Source: Oscillospiraceae bacterium (lineage in GTDB: Bacteria > Bacillota > Clostridia > Oscillospirales > Ruminococcaceae). Taken from it: DNA of 64,000 nucleotides. Each line of letters starts with the position of its first letter. Positions within the stretch are counted from its first letter, which is position 1. The stretch is taken from NCBI GenBank assembly GCA_021201235.1, contig JAJQFI010000024.1, positions 202,657-266,656 of the forward strand, read 5' to 3'. The notes beneath the pieces were generated by a model, which did no database searches, was not told where the DNA came from, and saw only the letters and a program-made list of their open reading frames with translations. The position numbers and the translations under genes are program-made. Below are positions 16,793-24,504 of this stretch, one piece after another.

Positions 16793-17956
16793 TTAACAGT
16801 CAGACTCCATGCCCAAACCACTGAGCATTGCATCTGCTGAGTTGAGTTTTGAGCTGTAGTCGAGATGAGCGTAGATGTTTGCCGTTGTGGAGAAGTCGCT
16901 GTGACCGAGCCATTCTTGGATTTGCTTCATCGGAACACCGTTTGCCAGGAGAAGCGAGGCACAACTATGTCTCAAGTCATGGAATCGAATGTGCCTGAAG
17001 CCGTTGCTCTTAAGAAATCTTGAAAAGCCGCTTGTAACAGCCTGTGGCGTTATAATATCGCCAAGCTCGTTTACACAGACGTAATCAAGATATTCCTTGT
17101 TGTAACAACGTCCGCAAAGGCGACGGTTTTCCTCCTGTTCTTCTCTTTTGATTAAGAGCCGTTCTTTAACGAAAGGCACGAGAGGAAGCGTCCTCATACT
17201 CGACTTCGTTTTCGTTGTGTCCGATGCAACAAGAGTGAGCTTTCCATCCAGATTGCACGCTGTAACCGTGTGCTGGACGGTGATGGTGTTACGCTCAAAG
17301 TCAATGGCATCCCATTTCATTCCTATTGCTTCACTCCGCCTGAGTCCATAGAATGCACCAAACATAATGGGCAATTCAAGATTAGTTCCTTTGGAAGCTT
17401 CAAAGAGAGCATTGATTTCATCAGCATCGTAGAAGCTTCCGACAAAGCGTTCTTTCCTTGGACGTTCAACCTTGTCCGCCGGATTCACATCTATCAGGTC
17501 CGTCTTCACAGCATACTTCAATGACCTGTGAATGTTTGCGTGATAGTGAATTACCGTCGAAGCACTGACACGTTCCAACTCGTGAAGATAAAACTCCTGA
17601 ATGTCGGTAGCTCTCAGATCCTTGAGAGCTATTTGTTTTTTACGAAAGTACGGTGCAATAACGCCCTTTACCATCATCGAGTAGGAAGAATATGTCGGAA
17701 CCGCCACGGTGCTTTTTACAATCTCAAGCCACTGTTCTATGAAATCTGCGAACAATATGTCGCCATTCATAGTTTTTGGCTCGTCTGGAACAAAGCTGCG
17801 TCTGGCATCCGCAAGGAATGCTTCGGCTTTCTTCTTGTTTCCCTTTACGGGAAGACCGGTTTTGAGCCACTTGGTTTTCCTTTTTCCAAGAGAATCGGTA
17901 TAACTTAATACGGCATAGTAATAGCCGCTTTTTTCACTTAAATGTCCTGCTACCAT
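16793..17956 (-). CDS. Tyrosine recombinase/integrase of the tRNA-Ser element
   Basis: The 387-residue phage-type integrase would insert and excise the element at tRNA-Ser. The catalytic domain shows the first Arg in FYGLRRSEAIGMKW, the HxLRHS box in RFHDLRHSCASLL, the second His region WLGHSDFSTT and the nucleophile Tyr in ANIYAHLDY. The N-terminal part has an arm-binding-like domain (SGYYYAVLSYTDSLGKRKTK) and a core-binding domain (about 75-165). I start at ATG 17954-17956, which has AAGGAGGT about 8 bases upstream; longer in-frame starts have no such site. It ends close to its target tRNA, as usual for such integrases. Confidence 0.93.
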   Translation of the reverse strand: MVAGHLSEKSGYYYAVLSYTDSLGKRKTKWLKTGLPVKGNKKKAEAFLADARRSFVPDEPKTMNGDILFADFIEQWLEIVKSTVAVPTYSSYSMMVKGVIAPYFRKKQIALKDLRATDIQEFYLHELERVSASTVIHYHANIHRSLKYAVKTDLIDVNPADKVERPRKERFVGSFYDADEINALFEASKGTNLELPIMFGAFYGLRRSEAIGMKWDAIDFERNTITVQHTVTACNLDGKLTLVASDTTKTKSSMRTLPLVPFVKERLLIKREEQEENRRLCGRCYNKEYLDYVCVNELGDIITPQAVTSGFSRFLKSNGFRHIRFHDLRHSCASLLLANGVPMKQIQEWLGHSDFSTTANIYAHLDYSSKLNSADAMLSGLGMESDC

Positions 17957-18086
17957 AAATGTAACCTCCTTCTTTGTGTAGCAGATACACCTACTTATGC
18001 CGGGTTCCATTATACCAGAACCGGGTTCAAAATGGAGGACGTTCTGACACACTTTTTTGTAAATTTTTTGTGTCCAAAAAATTGGG

Positions 18087-18320
18087 TCATGCTGATTTCG
18101 CACAACCGATGCAGAGATAAGTAAAAAGATGAGCCTTCGGAATACGATAGGCTCTGCCAACCTTGAGGCAACAGATTTTGCCTTCACGCAAAATGCGATA
18201 GCCTGTTTTAGTGCTGATGCCGAGTATTTCATACATCTGCTCAATACTCATAACGTCGGGATAATCCTTAAGCATGAGCCTGTATGCTTCTCTCTGAGAT
18301 ATTTTTGAAGCGGTATTCAT
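18087..18320 (-). CDS. Excisionase-family helix-turn-helix protein
   Basis: The 77-residue protein has the MerR-like winged helix of small excisionases: MSIEQMYEILGISTKTGYRIL followed by REGKICCLKVGRAYRIPKAHL. Such proteins bend DNA at attachment sites and direct the neighbouring tyrosine integrase towards excision. The ATG at 18318-18320 has AAGGAGGT 8 bases upstream. It lies 130 bases before the integrase on the same strand. Confidence 0.88.
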   Translation of the reverse strand: MNTASKISQREAYRLMLKDYPDVMSIEQMYEILGISTKTGYRILREGKICCLKVGRAYRIPKAHLFTYLCIGCAKSA

Positions 18321-18454
18321 TCGTCTCACCTCCTTAAAAATTTTCGCTTATCAGCATAATGATAGGCAGCGACATCAAGCCACTGCCCATAGTTTATACT
18401 GATAACCCTTTTGAGAATATTACAGTGTTTTGTTTTCAACATATTTGCAGCTCG

Positions 18455-18595
18455 CACCCCTGCTGAAATGAGCATCAATAGCTCAGGGAATACTACGGAC
18501 TACCGACGGTTTATCGGTATCATGGGACTCTCACCCCTCAGAGGATCTCTCCGAGCCGCCCCGGAAATCCAGGACGGAAGTATCATTGTACCAGC
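18455..18595 (-). ncRNA. Candidate structured RNA upstream of the excisionase gene
   Basis: The 348 bases between 18321 and 18668 hold no convincing gene but several compact hairpins. Seen directly: TACCGA/TCGGTA (18501-18519), GAGC/GCTC (18470-18484) nested inside CCCTG/CAGGG (458-462 with 484-488 of that kilobase), AGAG/CTCT around 18541-18553, and a CCG...CGG stem near 18556-18580. GC content is above the surrounding DNA. The strand is inferred from the flanking minus-strand genes. Whether it is an independent RNA, a leader or a recombination site cannot be told from sequence. Confidence 0.4.
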
Positions 18596-18668
18596 TTTTC
18601 CATCATCGCAAACAGACGCACCACACGGCTGTTCTGTCTCTCTGTTGATCGCTCGTTCATGTTGGAGG

Positions 18669-18815
18669 TCATGGCGGCAGAAGACAAGTCGCTTGAATTA
18701 GCTTCATGACATCACGAGCTACCTCCGTCACCTCGCCGGTGAGCTTAACTCTCACCATGCACTTTCCGTCCTCCGTAGTCCAAAGGTCGTAGTCAAATTC
18801 GATTGGAGTTTTCAT
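18669..18815 (-). CDS. Small protein, 48 residues, possible remnant of an element regulator
   Basis: An ATG at 18813-18815 follows AAAGGA by about 6 bases. The product begins MKTPIEFDYDLWTTEDGKCM and continues VRVKLTGEVTEVARDVMKL, a start I associate with small sigma-factor-like regulatory proteins of Clostridial conjugative elements. After residue 39 it departs from that pattern (IQATCLLPP) and stops, whereas the relatives I recall are longer. I read it as an intact 5' end joined to unrelated sequence. The assignment rests on memory of the family, so confidence is moderate. Confidence 0.5.
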   Translation of the reverse strand: MKTPIEFDYDLWTTEDGKCMVRVKLTGEVTEVARDVMKLIQATCLLPP

Positions 18816-18856
18816 TTTGTTTCCTTTCCGCTGGAATGGAACAGCGGAAAGGTGAA

Positions 18857-18942
18857 CATAAAAAGAGCCGCACGACGGAGAGCTTTAATCCCAAACCGAT
18901 AAAACAGATGCTTCTGTAACAGAAACTCTGTTCATGCGGCTC
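18857..18942 (-). terminator. Terminator-like long hairpin after the ImmA/zinc-ribbon operon
   Basis: On the minus strand GAGCCGCATGA (18932-18942) pairs with TCGTGCGGCTC (18865-18875) and is followed by TTTTT. The loop of about 56 bases carries inner ACAGA/TCTGT repeats. It lies just downstream of the minus-strand operon ending at 19010. Confidence 0.6.
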
Positions 18943-19009
18943 AGGAAGACTCACCGTTCAGCGGCTCCATAGCACAGCTATAAATATTTATATTTTGTTA
19001 TCTCCACAT

Positions 19010-19258
19010 TCAGCTCTTATAGCTGGTAGGGAGTTGTAACCGTCTCATGTTGAGAACGTCAAACACCGTCTCACGTCCACATGCCTTGCACTTGGCTTGG
19101 ACATGACCCCGTGTGTCCTCAAATACTGCGATTGAATTGTGATGGCAATACGGGCATTTCACCATCCGCTTTTTCTGCGATGCAATAGCATTGCAAGCCC
19201 GTTGGATTTTCATCTGCATCTCAGCAGATGGTTCAGTTATACGAATATCTCTCCTCAT
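19010..19258 (-). CDS. Small zinc-ribbon protein
   Basis: The 82-residue product has one four-cysteine zinc ribbon: CPYCHHN (about 40-46) and CKACGRE (about 62-68). The N-terminal third is basic and helical. Its ATG overlaps the stop of the ImmA-like gene upstream by four bases (ATGA), so the two are translationally coupled. It probably binds nucleic acid, which is inference from the fold alone. It is the last gene of the left arm of the divergent regulatory region. Confidence 0.75.
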   Translation of the reverse strand: MRRDIRITEPSAEMQMKIQRACNAIASQKKRMVKCPYCHHNSIAVFEDTRGHVQAKCKACGRETVFDVLNMRRLQLPTSYKS

Positions 19259-19986
19259 GCAATCGCCTCTATAGGGTCGTAAAACTCTGAGCGTGGGCGG
19301 TCATCAAGATAGCCGAGATGTCTCAGTCGGATGATGACAGCAGTTCTTGAAACACCGAATGTATCACAAAGCTGGTCAAGAGTTATCTGGTCACGACAGC
19401 AGAACTTTTCTTCAAAGCTCGTTAGGTTCTTGCCGTTTGAATAAAAAAGCATTGCAAGCTCAATTTCTCTTTGTGGCATAAGAATCGCTGCGCCTAATAC
19501 GTTTGCTTGCCATTCATTCCAGTCTTCACGGGTTTTGAGATCCCGTGGAGAGTAAGATTTGCGAGTAGCATATTGCTTCCGACAGGCAACCTTATTTTCC
19601 TCAGACTCAAGCTGATAGAGAATCTGATGGGCGCATTCATGTGCAAGGGTAAATCTCCGCTTTCCGCAAAGCTTTTCAACCTGTCCGGGACGCATGAAGC
19701 TCTCGTCTAAAAGAACCTGATTCTGCTTGAGCGGAATTGACCATCTTCCTTCCTTGGTGTCGATCTCATACCACGTGTTGACATATGCAGTTAGACCACA
19801 GATGCTGCCATCAGGAGAAAGTTTTGCGAATGACACATCAAGTCCGAGGTAGTCAGTTGCAAGCCTCTCAATCGGGGTACACCATGGACGACGGACACCC
19901 TTGCCGGGTTTGTAGTCGAAGACTCTGTTGAAGTCCTTCATGACGGCGACCGCAATTTCTTCGAGATTACCGTAGGATAAAATCAT
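19255..19986 (-). CDS. ImmA/IrrE-family metallopeptidase
   Basis: Members of this family are zinc proteases that cleave XRE-type repressors and so release mobile elements in response to DNA damage or signals. The zinc motif HECAHQIL is near residue 117, and the downstream glutamate region (WQANVLGAAILMP) is present. The C-terminal part looks like a winged helix (LDQLCDTFGVSRTAVIIRLRHLGYLD). I start at ATG 19984-19986 (243 residues) since AAGGAGG gives about 8 bases of spacing; the start codon overlaps the stop of the upstream gene. A second ImmA-like gene lies in the opposite arm at 20916. Confidence 0.88.
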   Translation of the reverse strand: MILSYGNLEEIAVAVMKDFNRVFDYKPGKGVRRPWCTPIERLATDYLGLDVSFAKLSPDGSICGLTAYVNTWYEIDTKEGRWSIPLKQNQVLLDESFMRPGQVEKLCGKRRFTLAHECAHQILYQLESEENKVACRKQYATRKSYSPRDLKTREDWNEWQANVLGAAILMPQREIELAMLFYSNGKNLTSFEEKFCCRDQITLDQLCDTFGVSRTAVIIRLRHLGYLDDRPRSEFYDPIEAIA

Positions 19987-20243
19987 TAGCATCCCTCCTT
20001 TGCTTCTACAAACCATCTGTTACCTTCTTGAAACAGAAACGACTCCTGTCCTTTAATCAGAACAGTATACCGTAATCCTCCACCACTGACTGCCATCGAA
20101 GTGGCACGGCACTTGTAGAGTACTTTCTCGATGTGATAGACAAGCCCGTTTTTCCAAATGACGAAGCACGGCATGATGTTGCCCTGCTCATCGATATTGA
20201 CGTTTACTGAAACATAAGCTTTTTTACGCTGAACGTTATTCAT
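19986..20243 (-). CDS. Hypothetical protein, 85 residues
   Basis: I do not recognise this protein. It begins MNNVQRKKAYVSVNVNID and appears to be mostly beta strand, with CFVIWKNGLVYHIEKV and GGGLRYTVLIKGQESFLF. The pattern resembles small beta-barrel element proteins, but no domain can be named. The ATG at 20241-20243 has GGAG about 8 bases upstream; a longer in-frame start at 20282 would place translation close to the operator cluster. Its stop overlaps the ATG of the ImmA-like gene. First gene of the leftward operon controlled by the divergent promoters. Confidence 0.7.
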   Translation of the reverse strand: MNNVQRKKAYVSVNVNIDEQGNIMPCFVIWKNGLVYHIEKVLYKCRATSMAVSGGGLRYTVLIKGQESFLFQEGNRWFVEAKEGC

Positions 20244-20299
20244 GAGCGTTCTCCAATCTTTAAGATTTACCGGCACGAACAAAAATTTTCATTTTGCTA

Positions 20300-20420
20300 T
20301 TGACACACGTCTTGTTCGTGTGGTATTATATTCACGAACAGCCTGTTCGTGTAAATGAAGTATAGCACGAACATAATATTCGTGTCAAGTGTTTTTGCGA
20401 AATTTCTGTTCGTGTTCACA
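20300..20420. promoter_or_regulatory. Divergent overlapping promoters with CACGAAC/GTTCGTG operators
   Basis: A rightward promoter (TTGACA 20300-20305, 18 bases, TATTAT 20324-20329) and a leftward promoter (TTGACA at 20383-20388, 18 bases, TATACT at 20359-20364 on the minus strand) face away from each other. Copies of GTTCGTG or CACGAAC lie inside the spacer of each promoter, as a perfect palindrome CACGAACAGCCTGTTCGTG between them (20333-20351), as a second near-palindrome inside the leftward spacer (20366-20384), and as a further half-site near 20410-20417. This is a lambda-like switch region, probably bound by the XRE protein encoded at 20445. Confidence 0.85.
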
Positions 20421-20444
20421 AAAATAATTTGAAAGAGGTGCCTT

Positions 20445-20867
20445 ATGGGATTTAAGGAACGATTAAAAGAAAAGCGACTTGAAGCCGGTTTGACACAGGT
20501 GCAACTTGCGGAAATGGTTTCTGTAACTGCGAGAACAATTCAGAATTATGAGCTAGGAGCGAGGAAGCCCACTAAGCTTGAGATTGTAGAAAAAATAGCT
20601 GCTGCTCTGAATACAACAACAGATTACTTGCTCAGCAGTTCCGAGATGTATGTACTCGAAGCTCAGGAGCAAGGCGGTACGAAAGCAGCCAAAGATATTG
20701 ATGCCCTTGTGAGTGAAGTAACTGGTCTCTTTGCTGGTGGCGAATTGAGCGAAGACGCTCTTGAAGGTGCGATGAAAGCACTGAATGATGCTTACTGGAT
20801 TGCAAAGGAAAAGAATAAAAAGTACACGCCCAAGAAGTACAGGGAGAGTGGAGAAAAGACAGAATGA
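20445..20867 (+). CDS. XRE-family transcriptional repressor
   Basis: The 140-residue protein has an N-terminal helix-turn-helix (about 4-60) with LTQVQLAEMVSVTARTIQNYELGARKP, split here as TQVQLAEMVSVTARTIQNYE, and KLEIVEKIAAALNTTTDYLL. The C-terminal half is helical and probably mediates dimerisation or recognition by the protease. It is the likely repressor binding the CACGAAC operators immediately upstream. AGAGGTG precedes the ATG. It is followed by an ImmA/IrrE protease gene, the arrangement of ImmR-ImmA pairs in ICEBs1-type elements. Confidence 0.9.
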   Translation: MGFKERLKEKRLEAGLTQVQLAEMVSVTARTIQNYELGARKPTKLEIVEKIAAALNTTTDYLLSSSEMYVLEAQEQGGTKAAKDIDALVSEVTGLFAGGELSEDALEGAMKALNDAYWIAKEKNKKYTPKKYRESGEKTE

Positions 20868-20915
20868 GATTCTTCTACTACATGGTATTATTTTCTCAGA
20901 GACGGAGGTGGAACG

Positions 20916-21425
20916 ATGGACGCTGAATATCTTTCAAAGGTTGCCGACAACATTGTAAAGCGTTGTGGCACACGAGACCTTTTTCGCATTGCCGAGGAGT
21001 TGGGCATAGAGGTTCTTTTTTGCGAAAACTTAAGTCCTCTCAAGGGAATGTACAGAGTAATCAAACGCAATCGCTTTATTTTCATCAACAGCGATTTGAG
21101 TCCTGAGATGCAAAAGATTGTTTGCGCTCATGAAATCGGACATGACCAGTTGCATAGGAATCTGGCAAAAGACGGTGCCATCCGTGAGTTTATGCTGTAC
21201 TATTTGGCAACAAAGCCGGAATACGAGGCAAACATCATTGCCGCCGAGATTCTTCTGGATACGGATACTATTCTGGAATACATCCGTGAATACAAATATA
21301 CCTCAGTTCAAATTGCACAGGCAATGAATACAGATATTAGCTTGGTTGCCTTGAAGGTTTCTCATTTGGCAGAGTCAGGCTATGACTTCAGCCGTGTAGA
21401 ATACCAAAGAGATTTCTTGAAGTAG
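20916..21425 (+). CDS. ImmA/IrrE-family metallopeptidase (anti-repressor type)
   Basis: The 169-residue protein has the zinc motif in VCAHEIGHDQLHR (about 69-81) and the downstream EYEANIIAAEILLD glutamate region. Its size and its position after an XRE repressor match ImmA, which cleaves the repressor ImmR to induce the element. A good GGAGGTG site precedes the ATG by about 6 bases. It differs clearly from the longer ImmA-like protein of the left arm, which has a C-terminal winged helix, so the two are not a recent duplication. Confidence 0.9.
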   Translation: MDAEYLSKVADNIVKRCGTRDLFRIAEELGIEVLFCENLSPLKGMYRVIKRNRFIFINSDLSPEMQKIVCAHEIGHDQLHRNLAKDGAIREFMLYYLATKPEYEANIIAAEILLDTDTILEYIREYKYTSVQIAQAMNTDISLVALKVSHLAESGYDFSRVEYQRDFLK

Positions 21426-21477
21426 TGAGGAGCTATCACGCAAAGAACCGCAACTCGCAGATTGGAGGACATAAGGC

Positions 21478-22053
21478 GTGAGGAATATTGAACACCGCTG
21501 TTCCTATGTGAACATGAAGAATCCGCTTTACATCAGCTATCACGATACAGAGTGGGGCGTGCCGGAGCATTCCGACCGGAAGCTCTATGAATTTCTTGTT
21601 CTTGAGTTCTTCCAAGCCGGTCTGTCGTGGGAGTGTATCCTTAACAAGCGGGAGAATTTCCGCATTGCCTTTGATGGCTTTGACATCGACAAAATCTGTA
21701 CTTATGATGAGACAAAGTGTACAGAGCTGATGAGCAACCCCGGCATCATACGCAACCGACGGAAGATTATGGCGGCAATCAACAACAGCAAAATCTTTAA
21801 AGAAATTCAGCGGGAATTCGGCTCCTTCGATGCGTATATCTGGAGCTTCACCGATGGCGAAACCATTGTGGAGGATTACCACCTCCGCACCGTTTCTCCG
21901 CTCTCCGACATTATCTCGAAAGATTTAAAAAAGCGTGGTATGACCTTCGTCGGCTCCACCACCATTTATTCTTACCTGCAAGCCATCGGAATTTTGAATG
22001 CGCACGGTTTGGAATGTGATTTGTGTCCCGGCAAATTGGAGGTTAAGCAATGA
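21478..22053 (+). CDS. tag: DNA-3-methyladenine glycosylase I
   Basis: Tag removes 3-methyladenine from alkylated DNA. The 191-residue product is full length with NPLYISYHDTEWGVPEHSDRK, FQAGLSWECILNKRENFR, MSNPGIIRNRRKI and the C-terminal AHGLECDLCPG. The zinc ligands (Cys near the N terminus, His and two Cys near the C terminus) are visible. It starts at GTG 21478 with GGAGG 10 bases upstream. It is repair cargo of the element, in line with a switch based on ImmA-type damage sensing, and overlaps the next gene by ATGA. Confidence 0.95.
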   Translation: MRNIEHRCSYVNMKNPLYISYHDTEWGVPEHSDRKLYEFLVLEFFQAGLSWECILNKRENFRIAFDGFDIDKICTYDETKCTELMSNPGIIRNRRKIMAAINNSKIFKEIQREFGSFDAYIWSFTDGETIVEDYHLRTVSPLSDIISKDLKKRGMTFVGSTTIYSYLQAIGILNAHGLECDLCPGKLEVKQ

Positions 22054-22490
22054 GATATGATTACAGCGACATCATCAACCTTCCTCATCACATCTCCAAG
22101 ACCCATCCTCAGATGTCCATGCAGGACAGAGCCGCTCAGTTTTCTCCGTTCGCCGCTCTCACCGGCTACGATGATGCTATCGACGAGACCGCCCGTCTGA
22201 CCGGCAGGAGGATTGAACTCAGCGAGGAAGCGAAAGAAATCCTCGACAGGAAGCTACAATATCTTCGGGACTCGATCTCCGACCAGCCGGAAATTTCGGT
22301 CACATATTTTGTGCCGGATGAGAAGAAGGACGGCGGAGAATACGTTACTGTGAAAGGGAATCTGAAGCGGATTGATGAGTATGAGAGAGTAATTATTATG
22401 ACGGATGGGAAGAAAATTCTAATGGAGGAGATTATGGATATTGAAAGCGAATTGTTTACGGGGGATTTCTACGAGGGATACGATTTTTGA
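22050..22490 (+). CDS. YolD-like family protein
   Basis: The N-terminal signature MSMQDRAAQFSPFAALTGYD with DDAIDETARLTGRR is the hallmark of YolD-like proteins of Clostridial elements, which usually accompany a UmuC/DinB-type polymerase. The rest (about 80-146) is the beta-rich YolD part, ending in an acidic stretch. Here no polymerase gene is present; instead it is coupled by a four-base overlap to tag. Function is unproved; a role in damage tolerance is inferred from gene company. Confidence 0.85.
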   Translation: MRYDYSDIINLPHHISKTHPQMSMQDRAAQFSPFAALTGYDDAIDETARLTGRRIELSEEAKEILDRKLQYLRDSISDQPEISVTYFVPDEKKDGGEYVTVKGNLKRIDEYERVIIMTDGKKILMEEIMDIESELFTGDFYEGYDF

Positions 22491-22614
22491 GAATAGTAAG
22501 CACAGCCGGTGTTGCCACACTCGGCGATTTTCGATTAAGGAAACCCTGCCCTTAATCTTTAATTTTGCTTGTTGGGATAGTCCCAAACCCTTTTTATTTT
22601 TGTGAGAGGATAGG
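22491..22614 (+). other. Candidate oriT of the tRNA-Ser element
   Basis: The 124 bases directly before mobC contain two hairpins: GATTAAGG/CCTTAATC (22533-22557) and TTGGGA/TCCCAA (22572-22586), the second followed by ACCC and a T run (22591-22595). Inverted repeats just upstream of mobC and the relaxase gene are where transfer origins lie in mobilizable elements. The second hairpin could instead be a terminator for the tag-yolD transcript. Confidence 0.45.
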
Positions 22615-22950
22615 ATGCTTATGGTGAACAGGACGAGACCGATTGTGCTTCGTCTTGCAGTTACAGAAGATGAAAAGAAACTCATCGAGAGCAAGATGCA
22701 GCAACTCGGAACGAAAAACTTTGGAGCTTATGCACGGAAAATGTTGATTGACGGCTATATCATAAAAGTAGATTATACCGAGCAGAAAAAGCTTGCAGCG
22801 GCGGTCAGCAATGTTGCTTCAAACATCAATCAGGTTTGCAAGCGCATCAACTCGACTGGGCATTTTTACGAAGACGACGTTACAGAATTGAAAGAGAGAC
22901 AAAAGGAAATATGGCAGTTACTAAAATCAAGCCAATCCAAGGAACTGTAG
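22615..22950 (+). CDS. mobC: MobC-family mobilization accessory protein
   Basis: MobC helps the relaxase open the DNA at oriT. The 111-residue product begins with a ribbon-helix-helix-like segment (RPIVLRLAVTEDEKKLIESK) and has NFGAYARKMLIDGYII and the typical AAAVSNVASNINQVCKRINSTG, split here as ASNINQVCKRINSTG. GAGAGGATAGG lies before the ATG. It overlaps the relaxase gene start (22911) by 40 bases, the usual arrangement. Confidence 0.85.
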   Translation: MLMVNRTRPIVLRLAVTEDEKKLIESKMQQLGTKNFGAYARKMLIDGYIIKVDYTEQKKLAAAVSNVASNINQVCKRINSTGHFYEDDVTELKERQKEIWQLLKSSQSKEL

Positions 22951-24274
22951 ACAAGGCGATTGCATACATAACCCTGAGAAAACTGATGATACGGTTCTTG
23001 TATCATCGTTCGGCTGTGCAGCTGCGGATAGTGCTGCCAATGAATTTGAATGGACAAGAAATCTTGCCGAGCAACGTGGAGCAATACCTCCAAAAGTAAT
23101 TGCGAGGCATCTAATTCAGTCATTCGATGTGGGAGAGGTTTCGCCGGAGGTTGCACATGAAATCGGCAAGCAATTTGCAGACGAGTTGCTGAAAGGAAAG
23201 CATGAATATGTAATCGCCACTCACATAGACAAGGGTCATTACCACAATCATATTATCTTCAATGCCGTCAACTTTGTAGATTACCATTACTACAGAAGCA
23301 ACAAGCGAACATACCAAGAGTTGAGGCAACTTAGTGATGATATTTGCAAGGAGCATGGGCTGTCTGTTATTCCTTCGTCACAAAGTAAAGGCATGGAATA
23401 CAAGGAATATTCTGAAGCAAAGAAAGGCACGAGCTGGAAGCAAAAGCTCAAGCAAACGATTGACCGACTGGTCATCACTGCGAAAGATTACGATGAGTTT
23501 TTGAAGCTCATGCAGGAAGCCGGGTATGAAGCTAAGCCCGGCAAATACATTTCATTCCGAGCCGAGGGGCAAGAGCGTTTTACCCGTGCAAAAACCATCG
23601 GCGAGAATTACACCGAGGAGCGCATCAAGGAACGCATTCAAGGACGTAATCCCAAAAAGCAAAGACAGCTCACGGAACGAAAAGGCATCTCTCTTATTAT
23701 CGACATTGAGAACAGCATCAAGGCTCAGGAAAGCAAGGGTTATGAACACTGGGCGAAGATAAATAATCTCAAGGAAGCTGCCAAAACTCTCAACTATCTC
23801 ACTGAGAATAATCTTCTTCAGTATTCAGATCTTGAAGCTAAAGCGAATGACATCCATGGTTCTTATGACCGCACCGGCGAGGAGCTGAAAAGAGTTGAAG
23901 CGAGGCTCCGTGAAGTTCAACCACTCATCAAGAATATCGGAAATTACAGGCAGCTCAAGCCAATCTATGATGACTACCAGAAGTCAAAAAATAAGCCCGA
24001 CTTCCGGGCAAAGCATGAAGCCGAGCTTGTCATTTTTGAAACAGCAAAAAGTTCGCTCCTCGCCACTCAAGGGAGCGAAAAGCTTCCAAGCCTGAAAGCT
24101 CTCCACGCCGAGAAGAAGCAGCTTCTTGAAGAACAGCAGAGGCTCTACGATGAAAGAGCCAAGCTTAAAAAGCAGGTCAAGGAGATTGATACTATCAAGG
24201 CAAATGTTGATAGCTATCTGAGTCCAAATGCTTCTCAGGTGAGGGAGAGCAAGAGGAGTAGCGAGTTGGAATAA
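22911..24274 (+). pseudogene. Relaxase (MobA/VirD2-like) with an N-terminal frameshift
   Basis: The gene should nick oriT and pilot the strand into the recipient. ATG 22911 begins MAVTKIKPIQGTVDKAIAYI, but the frame is lost at about 22970-22972; in the frame one base back the protein resumes as NPEKTDDTVLVSSFGCAAAD and continues unbroken to 24274. One missing A in ATAACCC (expected ATAAACCC) explains this. The metal-binding histidines HIDKGHYHNHIIFNAVNF lie in the second part, but the N-terminal catalytic-tyrosine region is separated from it. The rest carries long helical coiled-coil segments. An internal ATG at 23129 could give an N-terminally deleted protein. Confidence 0.85.
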
Positions 24275-24284
24275 TATTGCGATG

Positions 24285-24320
24285 AAAAGCACTGATCACA
24301 TCTTTGGGTCAGTGCTTTTT
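24285..24320 (+). terminator. Terminator of the mobC-relaxase operon
   Basis: AAAAGCACTGA (24285-24295) pairs perfectly with TCAGTGCTTTT (24309-24319) and runs into more T. Confidence 0.85.
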
Positions 24321-24423
24321 CAAAATATCAAAGGCTTGATTTGTTATGAGCATTGTTGTATAACAATAGGGAATAGACTTGTATGAATTCATTTACGGTA
24401 AAAACATAGTTGATAATGATTCA

Positions 24424-24455
24424 AAAAGCGACCTCATAAAAACGAAGTCGCTTTT
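24424..24455 (-). terminator. Terminator of the glycan-locus strand
   Basis: AAAAGCGAC (24424-24432) pairs with GTCGCTTTT (24447-24455), flanked by an A run that reads as T on the minus strand. It lies 50 bases past the stop of the gene at 24505. Confidence 0.75.
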
Positions 24456-24504
24456 CGCGTATTTAACTCATCCAAGTCCTATCTATGCGTTGGAAGTTTA
24501 AACT

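Larger units (their letters stand above)
16604..24320. mobile_element. Integrative mobilizable element at tRNA-Ser (right end uncertain)
   Basis: Between tRNA-Ser and the terminator at 24320 lie a tyrosine integrase, an excisionase, a phage-like repressor region with two ImmA/IrrE proteases, DNA-repair cargo (tag, YolD), mobC and a relaxase, but no type IV secretion genes. That content defines an element that borrows a helper's conjugation machinery. I see no second copy of the tRNA 3' end inside the window, so the true right boundary is unknown; the glycan locus could be inside or outside it. Confidence 0.7.

Noticed and set aside
18503..18682. A 29-residue frame (MTSNMNERSTERQNSRVV...) on the minus strand
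   Set aside because: No ribosome site precedes either ATG, and it overlaps the candidate RNA flank; not called as a gene.
20333..20351. LexA box
   Set aside because: The palindrome CACGAACAGCCTGTTCGTG resembles GAAC/GTTC but has a five-base gap and is repeated with varying spacing, which fits the local XRE repressor better.
19255..21425. Recent duplication of an ImmA gene
   Set aside because: The two proteins differ in length, in the HExxH context and in the C-terminal winged helix; they are separate lineages.
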